A DNA stretch of 64,000 bases, from NCBI RefSeq assembly GCF_001012825.1, contig NZ_LCZJ02000033.1, positions 274,139 through 338,138 on the forward strand, written 5' to 3'. Under the pieces are notes generated by a model. The model saw only the letters and a program-made list of their open reading frames with translations, was not told the origin of the DNA and did not search any database. Below, piece by piece: positions 9,771-18,858 of this stretch. The position numbers and the translations under genes were made by a program. The stretch is from Paenibacillus etheri. Lineage in GTDB: Bacteria > Bacillota > Bacilli > Paenibacillales > Paenibacillaceae. The stretch's first letter is position 1, and every line of letters begins with the position of its first letter.

Positions 9771-9797
9771 ACGCACCACCAGTATAGGACGGTGCGT
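9771..9797 (-). terminator. Hairpin downstream of the SLH beta-helix gene
   Basis: ACGCACC (9771-9777) pairs with GGTGCGT (9791-9797). It is the counterpart of the hairpin at 1103-1129 and was evidently duplicated together with the SLH-coding 3' end. Confidence 0.55.
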
Positions 9798-9813
9798 CGT
9801 ATCAAAGCGTTAG

Positions 9814-12800
9814 TTATTTAGTATTTAGCATAGCTAATATTAAAGTGACTGCTTCAGCTCTGGTTGAAGAAGCATTCGGATTAAATTTGCCATCCCCATT
9901 CCCCTTAATCAAACCTGCTTTAGCTGCTGTTGCTACATAAGGTTTTGCCCATGCTGGAGTTTGATCTGCATCAACAAACGCAAGTGTTGCATTTGGATTC
10001 ACTTCAAGACCAAGTACACGAACAATAAGAACAACTAATTCGCTTCTAGTTATTTCATTATTTGCACGGAAAGTACCATCTTTATATCCAGAAATGAAAC
10101 CTGCTTTTGAAAGTGCTTGAATGAATGACTGAGCCCATACTGGTGTTTTGCCTTGATCCGAAAAACTAAACTCAGAATCAACAGCATCCAATTTCAGCGC
10201 TCTAGCTAACATCGTTGAAAACTCACCACGAGTTAAGGTACCATTCGGTCTGAAGGTTCCATCCTCATAGCCACTGACAAAACCTAGTTCAACTGCTTTT
10301 GCAATAGAAGCCTTAGCCCAGTGATCTGAAATATCAGACAGATCTACTTTTGGAGTCTCTGGCTCAGTTGGTTTTACTGGATCTGTTGGCTTAGTTGGCT
10401 TTTTATTATCTTCTGTTTTTGGCGTAGGCTTAGGATCTGGTGTTGCTGTTGGACCTGGTATTGGTGTTGGTGTTGCTGTTGGTGTTGCTGTTGGTGTTGG
10501 TGTTGGTGTTGGTGTTGGTGTTGGTTTCGGCGTTGGCGTCGTTCCTGCTTTTACAGTTACACCGATTTTAGTCGTCAAGTCTACGTTGTCTGAATTCACC
10601 ACACCAACAGGCAACGTTACTATTCCATCTACAGTGAAGGTCTGTGCTGCCCTTTTCGCTGGATCATAGCTTGAAGCACCTACATCCCAGGTCGCACTAG
10701 CAATCACTCTGCCCGCATCGGTAACCAGTTCTACTGAAGCAGGCAATCCAAGGGCTTCTGCCGTCTTGGCTGTTCCGCTCTCTACTCCTGTAATTGGTGC
10801 GGGTGTTGTTATGCTCATAAGCGTCTTGTCCTGAGCCGCCGTTTCTGAGACAACAACATGTTGTAATATAGTAGCACTACGTCCATCCACATAGGCAACA
10901 GCAATAATTGTTGCTGCTTTTGAATATAAAGAAGGATCAAGATCAACAAAAGTAATCGGTAATGTCGTTCTTCCGGGCTGACCATTCTCTATCGTTTGCG
11001 CAGAAATTGATGTAGGTAATACAGGTGCTTCCTCAATCCCTGTTGATATAGGCGATAATGAGTCAATTGACGTTATGCCGTTAATATAGACAGTGATGCT
11101 CACTTTCTCGTACATTCCCTCCAATGAGCCAGTAACCGTGTATGTTCCCGGAGTATTAAGAACATGATTGTTCAGCATATCCCACTTAACCGGAATTTGT
11201 TGGGGATCTCCTCCATCAAATGCTACAGCAACCGTTGTTGGAAGTGTTAGCGGTGTCCCGACCAGTGCTGATACCGATGAAACTGTTTCTATTGTTGCAG
11301 TTGTATAGGGCTTGTAAATACCAACGGTATAATTAGTCGTTGCCCCTACACTTGATGTCTGAACGATAGTGAGCGTGTTCGGACCGAATACTAAGGGCAG
11401 TGTTTGCGCCGTTTCCGTATCATCGAAATCGCTCGTCATATCTGTGCCATTCAGTAAAATGGAGAATGTTGCGCCATTATCTGAAGATGGCTTAATCAGT
11501 GTAACCGCATTATCTTTTTTATCTATTGACGCCTGATAGGATGTATAACCAGGGTTGAACTTTCCGTTAAGTGTTGCGTTACCAAGTTTGAGATTCGCAT
11601 CGTACACCATGTTCGGCGTGTTTGTCTTTATACTAATATCGTCTAAGCACACGTTAAACTTTCCGAAGTTACCATCCCAAGGAATAATACCAAAAAAGCC
11701 GCTTGTATAGGTTGAGTCCTGCCCTGTAATCGTGGTAGTTCCGTCAAGTGTTGCGGTTATGGTACCTTCACTCGCAGTGATGGACAAGGTATGCCAACTA
11801 CCCGTACCCGTGACAGCACTGAATAAGTCAGCAGGCAAATTAGCGCTAGTCGATCCAGAAATTAGGTTGTTGATGTTGGTACCATCAGAATTTTGGTCTG
11901 CACGGTATAATTCCATTTTATTGCTTTTTTTATCAAACGAAACATTGTATCCGGCCGGTTGGTAAGTCATTTTAGTCGCGTGAATACCGGATTGGAGGAT
12001 CGGCTGCGTATTAATAAAGAAACGTAATGGTTTTTCAGTGCTTGTATAATCGCTTGCCAGCGCAAATTTAAGCGTAAGAGTGTAATTGCTCCAACCATTC
12101 GGAGTCGCAGCATCATAATACTGCGCAGACTGATTATTTACGATCATACTATAATCGCTATTGTTCTCTATCATCGAATTATTGTTATCATCTTCTATAA
12201 TAGTATTTTCACTATCGTCTTCTATCATAATATTGTCGTTATCGTTTGACAGAACTTTCTTCGGGTTCTCTACAACTTTCAAATTCGGATTAGATCCCCA
12301 AAAAGTTGTAAAACCATAAGTATTATATGTTACAGTCTGTCCGGTACCCGTACTGGCAATCTCAGTTACCGGCATACTACCGTTTTCAAAATCCCAGTCG
12401 ATTACCGAAACAGGTGGTCCCGGTGGCGTATAGGGTGGTATTGAATCCGGCTTCGATTGAGTAGGCTGCACTGGCGGAGCGTCTACACCACCATAAACAT
12501 CGATATCATCGAAATAGGACATACCTGTGTTCTTGCCAGGAGCGCCATTGCCGTCATAATTTCCCATACCAATATAATTAAATGATTCTCTATCAAGGGT
12601 TGTTACAGGCTTGTCATTAATAGAAAGTTCAACAACGCCAGGAGTCGAGTAGTCAAACTTAAACTGATGCCAACCAAAACTACGTGGAATGGTCGTTACC
12701 TTTTCTCCAGTACCATCAAGATAAGTGAAATAGTTCTTGCTTAGATGACCGTTAATTCCTAACCCGACATGGTCGGCAGAAGTACTGTCATCAACCCTCA

Positions 12801-15345
12801 TGTAGGATTGACCCATTACATCCGAATCATTTAAGCCTTCGTTGTAGTCATTACCAGCATAATCGCGGCGTTTATCGAAGAACCAACCGGATACGGTTTT
12901 GTTTAAGTTGTTGCTGAATGTTCTGCTTAATGCAACGCCGCTTGAATTTCCCTTAGCGCCACCATTGATGAAAAGAGAGTAGTGACCATTAAACGGACCT
13001 TCTGCTGTATAAGCGGTGGAAATAACGGGATTTCCTTTCTCTACAGACCATTTGGTTGTATCAATCTTTCCGCTCTCAAAGTTATCCGAAAAATAGCTAT
13101 TCAATTGCATTTCCGGATGGTTCGAATTATATATTTCGGAAGTAAATGGGAATTCTTGACGGTTGATGCCGATACGGTCATATTCCATCTTTGAATTGTC
13201 AAACGAATAATAGAGACGCGGATTATACGCTGACGTTGGATAATCGCTGTTTAAGTTATCGACATAAAATACATCACCATTTTGAGTCGGTTCAATACGT
13301 AAATTAGCACTTTGATTGTTAATACCTTCAATATTAGAAAGATAAGTACCTGTAGCGCCCATAGCCAAGTCCATACCATGAACCGTATTAGGATCTCGAA
13401 CGTCAGGCGCACTACCAATCTCCGAAGTTACAATTTGATTAAAGATATTGCCCGCCTTTGAATCACCATATGGCTGTTGTGTATCTGGATTAATAGCCTT
13501 TGACGGGTCCTTTGTGCCGTATTTTCTCTGTACATCATTGCCTTTAAATAGAGCTCCAATGAATATAGCACTATCCTCAGCGGTATCTTGTTCAGCATCA
13601 TGCACATAAATATATTCAAAACGGTTGCCGTAGTTATACACATCTCTCACCGGGTCAAAGTTTGGACTAACGTTAGGCATAGTCTGTGCCTGACCAACAA
13701 ACGATATTGCACGCCTAGGAGCATAGTAAATTTCGAGGTTCTTAAAATTGCTAAAGCCTGTATTCATAACTTGCAATCCAGCACCAAAAGCATCGACTTG
13801 TCCAACATGGTGAATGGACAGATTGTAGAAGGTATGGTTGTTGTTGTATTTACCAACACCTGGATAACCGCCATCCGTGTTAATGCCGCCCATGCCGGTG
13901 TTGTCTATAGCAAGTTTTTGGAACGTATTGAATGTATTGTCACGCCAAACAATAATTCCAAACAACCCCATATTGGTAATACGGCTGTTTTGAATCGTGA
14001 TATGGTTGGTGTTGATCAATGTAAACCCGCCATACATATATGCGGGACGAACAGCATAATCACTATAATAGGGCTGTGTGCTCCCCAATGCCTCTGGTGG
14101 TGGATATGGAATTGCCGTACCACCATCGTACCAGGTTTCACCGTAGCTCCAACCATCTACGATATAATTATCTGATTCTGTACATTCAAGAGTAAATCCA
14201 TCAAACGTAATGTTGCTGACTTGTTTTGCAGGATTCGGTGTTTGACCCCATTCCGCAATCGTGGGTTTATCCGTTCCCTCTAAACGAATAATTTCTTTCG
14301 TCGTCGGAACGACAATATTCAAGTTGTTCATATCCGCGACGTTTGCAATATTGTCAGCGTCTGTCGGATAGTAGTAAAGCCAACCTGTCTGTTTATCATA
14401 GTAATACTCGCCTGGTGAATCCAAGAAGGAAATGTTGCCTTGCAAGAAATAGCGGGCATTAGCATTAATGTTGTATTTAGTAATATACATTTCAGGATGC
14501 TTAGAATCGTACGGTGAATACAATTTACTATTCGTTGTGTCGATCCGGTTAATAGGAAGAGTGTTAGACTCAAAAGCATATCCTCCGCAGTCAAAAACAA
14601 AAAGTTGAGCAATTTCTGACCGGCCGCTTGCCTGAGCATCTTGCAGAGCCTTTTTATGCTCCGGAGTCAGGTCGCTCGCTTTGTATCCCATATCTTTGTT
14701 TGAACCGTTGGTCGATAAGAGATATTCGCCATTCCACGCTTGGAACCTAGGATCATTCACCTTGTTGGGAAAACGAGCCATGGTGGCTTTATCGAAGCCA
14801 ACATCTCCTAGGGAGCCAATATAAAGTTGGTTAAAGTTGTATTTTGAGGGATCAAGCTGAACTTTATACACTTTGCCCTCCGCAGAAGATGGCAACTCAC
14901 TTAAATAACCCGTACCACCCACATCGGAAGCAGTCGTCTGCACCCAACCGCCTGCAACAGGGTCTCCACCAATTAAATGCACGCTTCCAGGAGCTCCGAG
15001 GCTTCTATAAAAAACCTGATGTCCATTAAAACCTGAATCCCGTTCGTCGAATTTCAACGAGTCATGGATGTAATAATTGCCCGGCGCAATAAAAACATAA
15101 ACGTCGCCAGTCATAGCTGTATTGATTCCACGAACAGCTTGTTGGGCTCTTGCAATGGTCAGATACGGGTGTTCATAAGACCCATCATTATTGTCGTTGC
15201 CTGTTGTAGATACAAAAAACTCTTTGTAAATATTCCCCTCCAAGCCGTTCGCGCTTACATTTTGAATAGCGCCAACGAAGGAGCCTATAATCAATGAAAA
15301 ACACAGAATCAAGTGTAATATTTTCCCAGGGACAAACTTACTCAT
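9814..15345 (-). CDS. Secreted SLH-anchored right-handed beta-helix protein (GH141-like)
   Basis: An 1843-residue surface protein. It has a signal peptide (1-36), then a long parallel beta-helix (about 40-740). The helix opens with FFVSTTGNDNNDG and the ARAQQAVR/APGNYYI pattern seen in GH141 and other beta-helix polysaccharide-active proteins. Next come a concanavalin-like domain (about 750-960), a second one (about 982-1240) interrupted by an Asn/Asp-rich repeat (1038-1073), a cadherin-like beta-sandwich (1240-1340), two Big_4-type Ig domains (about 1345-1420, 1505-1598), a Thr-Pro linker and three SLH repeats (1663-1843). The start at 15345 has GTGAGGG 8 bases upstream; an ATG 7 codons earlier is less well placed. 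The gene lies 85 bases after the importer permease on the same strand, so it is probably co-transcribed. Lyase or hydrolase activity is not decided by the sequence. Confidence 0.82.
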   Translation of the reverse strand: MSKFVPGKILHLILCFSLIIGSFVGAIQNVSANGLEGNIYKEFFVSTTGNDNNDGSYEHPYLTIARAQQAVRGINTAMTGDVYVFIAPGNYYIHDSLKFDERDSGFNGHQVFYRSLGAPGSVHLIGGDPVAGGWVQTTASDVGGTGYLSELPSSAEGKVYKVQLDPSKYNFNQLYIGSLGDVGFDKATMARFPNKVNDPRFQAWNGEYLLSTNGSNKDMGYKASDLTPEHKKALQDAQASGRSEIAQLFVFDCGGYAFESNTLPINRIDTTNSKLYSPYDSKHPEMYITKYNINANARYFLQGNISFLDSPGEYYYDKQTGWLYYYPTDADNIANVADMNNLNIVVPTTKEIIRLEGTDKPTIAEWGQTPNPAKQVSNITFDGFTLECTESDNYIVDGWSYGETWYDGGTAIPYPPPEALGSTQPYYSDYAVRPAYMYGGFTLINTNHITIQNSRITNMGLFGIIVWRDNTFNTFQKLAIDNTGMGGINTDGGYPGVGKYNNNHTFYNLSIHHVGQVDAFGAGLQVMNTGFSNFKNLEIYYAPRRAISFVGQAQTMPNVSPNFDPVRDVYNYGNRFEYIYVHDAEQDTAEDSAIFIGALFKGNDVQRKYGTKDPSKAINPDTQQPYGDSKAGNIFNQIVTSEIGSAPDVRDPNTVHGMDLAMGATGTYLSNIEGINNQSANLRIEPTQNGDVFYVDNLNSDYPTSAYNPRLYYSFDNSKMEYDRIGINRQEFPFTSEIYNSNHPEMQLNSYFSDNFESGKIDTTKWSVEKGNPVISTAYTAEGPFNGHYSLFINGGAKGNSSGVALSRTFSNNLNKTVSGWFFDKRRDYAGNDYNEGLNDSDVMGQSYMRVDDSTSADHVGLGINGHLSKNYFTYLDGTGEKVTTIPRSFGWHQFKFDYSTPGVVELSINDKPVTTLDRESFNYIGMGNYDGNGAPGKNTGMSYFDDIDVYGGVDAPPVQPTQSKPDSIPPYTPPGPPVSVIDWDFENGSMPVTEIASTGTGQTVTYNTYGFTTFWGSNPNLKVVENPKKVLSNDNDNIMIEDDSENTIIEDDNNNSMIENNSDYSMIVNNQSAQYYDAATPNGWSNYTLTLKFALASDYTSTEKPLRFFINTQPILQSGIHATKMTYQPAGYNVSFDKKSNKMELYRADQNSDGTNINNLISGSTSANLPADLFSAVTGTGSWHTLSITASEGTITATLDGTTTITGQDSTYTSGFFGIIPWDGNFGKFNVCLDDISIKTNTPNMVYDANLKLGNATLNGKFNPGYTSYQASIDKKDNAVTLIKPSSDNGATFSILLNGTDMTSDFDDTETAQTLPLVFGPNTLTIVQTSSVGATTNYTVGIYKPYTTATIETVSSVSALVGTPLTLPTTVAVAFDGGDPQQIPVKWDMLNNHVLNTPGTYTVTGSLEGMYEKVSITVYINGITSIDSLSPISTGIEEAPVLPTSISAQTIENGQPGRTTLPITFVDLDPSLYSKAATIIAVAYVDGRSATILQHVVVSETAAQDKTLMSITTPAPITGVESGTAKTAEALGLPASVELVTDAGRVIASATWDVGASSYDPAKRAAQTFTVDGIVTLPVGVVNSDNVDLTTKIGVTVKAGTTPTPKPTPTPTPTPTPTATPTATPTPIPGPTATPDPKPTPKTEDNKKPTKPTDPVKPTEPETPKVDLSDISDHWAKASIAKAVELGFVSGYEDGTFRPNGTLTRGEFSTMLARALKLDAVDSEFSFSDQGKTPVWAQSFIQALSKAGFISGYKDGTFRANNEITRSELVVLIVRVLGLEVNPNATLAFVDADQTPAWAKPYVATAAKAGLIKGNGDGKFNPNASSTRAEAVTLILAMLNTK
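12127..12234 (-). repeat. Four tandem 27-bp units inside the beta-helix protein gene
   Basis: Four in-frame 9-residue units read NIMIEDDSE, NTIIEDDNN, NSMIENNSD and YSMIVNNQS. They interrupt the second concanavalin-like domain. The units are diverged, so the expansion is not recent. Confidence 0.8.
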
Positions 15346-15429
15346 TCCAACATCCCTCACATTCATAAGTATTTTTCGAAAATCGCAGGCCTTTGCTAGA
15401 ACGCTATAACTAACTTAACTTACAGTGCA

Positions 15430-16263
15430 CTAACCTTTCACGGCTCCAGCAGTCATACCTTCAATAATATATTTCTGCCCAATTAAATAAACGATCAGGA
15501 CAGGGATAATGGTTAAGACAATATACGCAGATATAAGACCCCAATCTTTAGACCAAGGTGACGAGAATTCACCATATACGCCATACATGGATAGAATAGC
15601 TCCCCATTTCTTACTATCCGTTAATATATATAACTGAGTTTCGAAGCCATTCCACGCACCCAAGAAGTTCAGCATGATACCTGTAACTGTAACCGGCTTT
15701 AACAGTGGAAAAATGATTCTAAAAAATAGAGTTTCTGCCTTTGCTCCATCCATAACAGCAGCCTCATCTAATTCCCTAGGTATACCCTTAATAAATCCAG
15801 TAAATAGCAGCATTGCAAAGGATATCCCTTGCGTAGCAAGAAGCAATATCGCACCTGTTATACTATTCATTAAATGCAGCTTACTCATGATCATCGTCGT
15901 CGTTACCATATTTCCAGTTGCAACCACTCCGAAGAAGAAATATCCATATAATACCTTATTCGTGAAATTTGTCGATCTTACTATGATAAAAGAAGCAAGA
16001 GCAGCAAAGACAACACCTATTATCGCTGATGCAGAAGACATAACCAAACTGTTATAATATCCTCTTAATACATGTCCTTTTACAAACGCATTAACATAAT
16101 TATCCCACTTGAATTCTGAAGGAAGCGACATGGAGAAAAAGGCAGCTTCTGCAGAAGGTTTAAGTGAATTCAATAAGATGAGAACAAAAGGTACCAATAC
16201 AATGAGAGAAAAGGCCCAACATACGATTTGCAATAGGATTGAAAATCCTTTTTTTCTCCTCAT
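15430..16263 (-). CDS. Carbohydrate ABC transporter permease (MalG type)
   Basis: A 277-residue inner-membrane permease with six predicted membrane segments, beginning with a hydrophobic helix at about 9-31. The cytoplasmic EAA loop, which docks the ATPase, reads ELDEAAVMDGAKAETLFFRI around residues 175-195, as in the CUT1 sugar family. The C-terminus IIEGMTAGAVKG is the usual MalG-type ending. Its ATG overlaps the stop of the preceding permease (TAATG), showing translational coupling. No ATPase gene is present; CUT1 importers of Firmicutes commonly share an MsmX-type ATPase encoded elsewhere. Confidence 0.93.
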   Translation of the reverse strand: MRRKKGFSILLQIVCWAFSLIVLVPFVLILLNSLKPSAEAAFFSMSLPSEFKWDNYVNAFVKGHVLRGYYNSLVMSSASAIIGVVFAALASFIIVRSTNFTNKVLYGYFFFGVVATGNMVTTTMIMSKLHLMNSITGAILLLATQGISFAMLLFTGFIKGIPRELDEAAVMDGAKAETLFFRIIFPLLKPVTVTGIMLNFLGAWNGFETQLYILTDSKKWGAILSMYGVYGEFSSPWSKDWGLISAYIVLTIIPVLIVYLIGQKYIIEGMTAGAVKG

Positions 16264-17153
16264 TACAGGGTCACCTCTCTCTTACTGGTAGCTCTATTAA
16301 CTAACACAGAAATAACAGTGGTCATAATAAGTAGAATTAAATTCATCGCATTAGATAAACCATAGTTTCCTGCAGAGTATTCGCGGTACACCATAGTAGC
16401 AATAACCTCTGTCGCGTTGCCTGGTCCTCCGTTGGTTAGAGCATATACAATATCAAAAGCTCTAAATCCATGTACGATGTTTAGAACAGTATTGATCGTA
16501 ACTGCCGGCATAATAAATGGAATGGTTATCTTTACAAATAGATTCCAGCTATTCGCTCCGTCAATTCGAGCAGCCTCATAATAGCTCTGATCGATGCCTT
16601 GTAATCCTGCTAAGAAGATAACCATATTAAGTCCAAAATATCGCCAGACCTCTACGGCTATAACAGAAGGCATTGCGGTTGCTGTATTCGTCAACCAATT
16701 TTGCTGCAAGAAGTCTAGTCCGATTAAATCAAGAAAATTATTCAAAAGACCAGTTGGATGCAAGATCGTCGTAAAAATGATACCGATTACAATTGTCGAT
16801 ATAGCTTGTGGCATAAAGAAAACAGAACGCAATGTATTTCGCGAAAATATTTTTCTATTAAGCATAATAGCTAATGATAAACCGATGACTGCTTCCAACA
16901 CAGATGTAAAGAAAGCAAATACAACCGTATTTGTAATGGGTCTCACGTACTTGAACGACTGATCTATGAAGAGAACTTTAAAGTTATCCAGTCCATTAAA
17001 ATGAATAGCATCACTATATATATTCCAATTTGTAAAGGCATAATATATTCCCATTACAGTAGGAATCATAAAGAGAATTGTATATAGGATGAATGCTGGA
17101 AACACCATTCGTCTAGGATACAAAGTCTTATGAATAAAAGTATTGGTTTTCAT
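16263..17153 (-). CDS. Carbohydrate ABC transporter permease (MalF type)
   Basis: A 296-residue membrane protein with about six hydrophobic segments and a CUT1 EAA loop, SYYEAARIDGANSWNLFVKI, near residues 187-206. It pairs with the permease at 15430 and the lipoprotein at 17263 to form an oligosaccharide importer. The ATG at 17153 is the first in frame. The gene lies about 110 bases after the solute-binding gene, a gap filled by a stable hairpin that may set protein ratios. Confidence 0.93.
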   Translation of the reverse strand: MKTNTFIHKTLYPRRMVFPAFILYTILFMIPTVMGIYYAFTNWNIYSDAIHFNGLDNFKVLFIDQSFKYVRPITNTVVFAFFTSVLEAVIGLSLAIMLNRKIFSRNTLRSVFFMPQAISTIVIGIIFTTILHPTGLLNNFLDLIGLDFLQQNWLTNTATAMPSVIAVEVWRYFGLNMVIFLAGLQGIDQSYYEAARIDGANSWNLFVKITIPFIMPAVTINTVLNIVHGFRAFDIVYALTNGGPGNATEVIATMVYREYSAGNYGLSNAMNLILLIMTTVISVLVNRATSKREVTL

Positions 17154-17196
17154 TCAATCCATCACCTTTTCTATGTGTATCTTCTCCTATTGTCAA

Positions 17197-17243
17197 AATC
17201 CCTTTTGTTAAAATAAATCCTAAATTTATTTGCAAAAGGGATT
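17197..17243 (-). other. Intergenic hairpin between binding-protein and permease genes
   Basis: AATCCCTTTTG (17197-17207) pairs with CAAAAGGGATT (17233-17243), with further pairing inside. Such stems after binding-protein genes commonly protect that mRNA segment or partly terminate transcription, giving more lipoprotein than permease. Confidence 0.65.
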
Positions 17244-17262
17244 CTGCATTAATCAGAAACTT

Positions 17263-18582
17263 CTATTTCGTTGCATCAAACATTTTAGCTCTAGCAGCAT
17301 CAAGGGATTGAAGCACCTGTTCTGGTGTCATCATATTAAAAAACATACTCTGTACATTTTTCCCAAGACTTCCATCTGCTCCGTTATATAAAATAGACTG
17401 AGGCAAGGTTAACAATGTTTTATCATTTACAGTTTTTAAGACATGCGTGTAATTTACTGGAGGATTGGCTGTTGCACCTTCTAATGTCGGTTCCAGAAGA
17501 TCGGGTCTACCATCATAATATTCCTGCAAATTCTCTGGCTCTGCTAAAAACTCAAAATATTGTTTGGCGGCATCAATATTTTTACTGTCCTTGTTAATTA
17601 GATGCGTCATTCCTGTTCCGTTCATTGCTAAAGTTTTCAAATCATCTCCGTATGGGGCAGGGAAGGCTAGAAATTTGTCAGCCGATGGACCACCTGCTGC
17701 TTCAATATCATTTACATAAGTAGACCACCCTTGCCACATCGCATATTTACCACTTACCAAACCTGCAATACCTTGATCATAAGTATCTGATAAGAAGTTT
17801 TCTCCAAAATAGCCATTATCAGCGCTATCTTTTAGATTTCTTAAATACTTCAAAGCTTCTTCTGATTCTGCATATTTCATAGTGTTATTATTTAATTTCT
17901 CATAAGATCCAGTTGCCTTAGATTCAATATTTACTGCAGCATCGAATGCTTGCGCATTATACCATTCCTCTTTACCTGGGAAATAGACTGGTGTAATGCC
18001 ATTCTCAAGCAATTTTTCACTAACCTGTTTAAATTCTTCATAGCTTGTAGGTTCTTTCAGATCATATTTTTCAAAAATTTCAGTGTTGTAGAGCATCGCA
18101 CTAAAATCTCTTCCCCATGTAGTAAAACCTACAACTTTATTATCATAACTAGCCTGAACCTTCGCATAGTCAGGATACTTACTAACCCATGACTCATTGG
18201 ACAAATCTACAGCATATTTATTTGGTTGAACTTTTAGTAAAGATAATCCTGATTCTGCCATAAATATATCGGGACCTTCTCCAGTTGCAAGTCTGGTCAT
18301 TAATACATTCTCAAATTGATCACCAGGATTTTCTTGAAAATCAATCTTAATACCCGTCTGTTCTTTAAATTTCTCTGCCAACTTTTTATCGACATCTCTA
18401 ATCCAGCCTGCTGAAGCCATTACAGAAAGTGTAACATCAGTTTTTTTGGTATCGCTTACATTTGATGTCGAAGTTCCCGTATTTGAACTTTCACCACAGC
18501 CTGTTAATAAACTTAAACCAAGACTTGTAAGCATAACCCCTGTTAATGCTTTTGAAAAAGTTGTTCGTAGATTATTCTTCAC
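17263..18582 (-). CDS. Extracellular sugar-binding lipoprotein of the ABC importer
   Basis: A 439-residue family-1 solute-binding lipoprotein. It has a basic N-terminus, a hydrophobic segment and the lipobox LTGC near residue 24, followed by a Ser/Thr/Asn linker. The mature part has the family pattern, e.g. KFKEQTGIKIDFQENPGDQF, GEGPDIFMAESG and a C-terminal PEQVLQSLDAA. I place the start at the GTG at 18582 because GGGGGAC lies about 8 bases upstream. A start 11 codons further out would overlap that site. It is the first gene of the importer operon. The 49-bp element at 18660-18708 lies 78 bases upstream. Confidence 0.9.
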   Translation of the reverse strand: MKNNLRTTFSKALTGVMLTSLGLSLLTGCGESSNTGTSTSNVSDTKKTDVTLSVMASAGWIRDVDKKLAEKFKEQTGIKIDFQENPGDQFENVLMTRLATGEGPDIFMAESGLSLLKVQPNKYAVDLSNESWVSKYPDYAKVQASYDNKVVGFTTWGRDFSAMLYNTEIFEKYDLKEPTSYEEFKQVSEKLLENGITPVYFPGKEEWYNAQAFDAAVNIESKATGSYEKLNNNTMKYAESEEALKYLRNLKDSADNGYFGENFLSDTYDQGIAGLVSGKYAMWQGWSTYVNDIEAAGGPSADKFLAFPAPYGDDLKTLAMNGTGMTHLINKDSKNIDAAKQYFEFLAEPENLQEYYDGRPDLLEPTLEGATANPPVNYTHVLKTVNDKTLLTLPQSILYNGADGSLGKNVQSMFFNMMTPEQVLQSLDAARAKMFDATK

Positions 18583-18659
18583 TTCGAAAGTCCCCCTTTT
18601 ATGAATGCTTTTCATCGACTATGAGTTATAAGTCGTTACATAAACAATAAACAAATTAT

Positions 18660-18708
18660 TTATTCTCTAGAATAGATAAAAGAAACCTACATGGTGGACT
18701 TTTAGAAC
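18660..18708 (-). promoter_or_regulatory. 49-bp element upstream of the importer operon
   Basis: Second copy of the element at 5845-5893 (44 of 49 bases equal, five scattered substitutions). It lies in the divergent intergenic region between the importer and the two-component genes. This is the position expected for an activator site of the YesN-type regulator. Confidence 0.62.
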
Positions 18709-18787
18709 TTGACACATTTATATGGTCATGCAAGAATACAGCTGTAACATGTTATAGCATATTAACTGGATCGTATATTCAATAAAC

Positions 18788-18801
18788 TGATAGCGCTTAC
18801 A
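18788..18801 (+). promoter_or_regulatory. Probable cre (CcpA) site
   Basis: TGATAGCGCTTACA fits the cre consensus at 13 of 14 positions. It lies between the divergent importer operon and sensor-kinase gene, 58 bases before the kinase ATG, and so could repress both. Confidence 0.65.
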
Positions 18802-18858
18802 TTTTTTTACTCTCAAAACAAACGTCCTTGTCTGATGAAACTATGGAGAATATAACTT

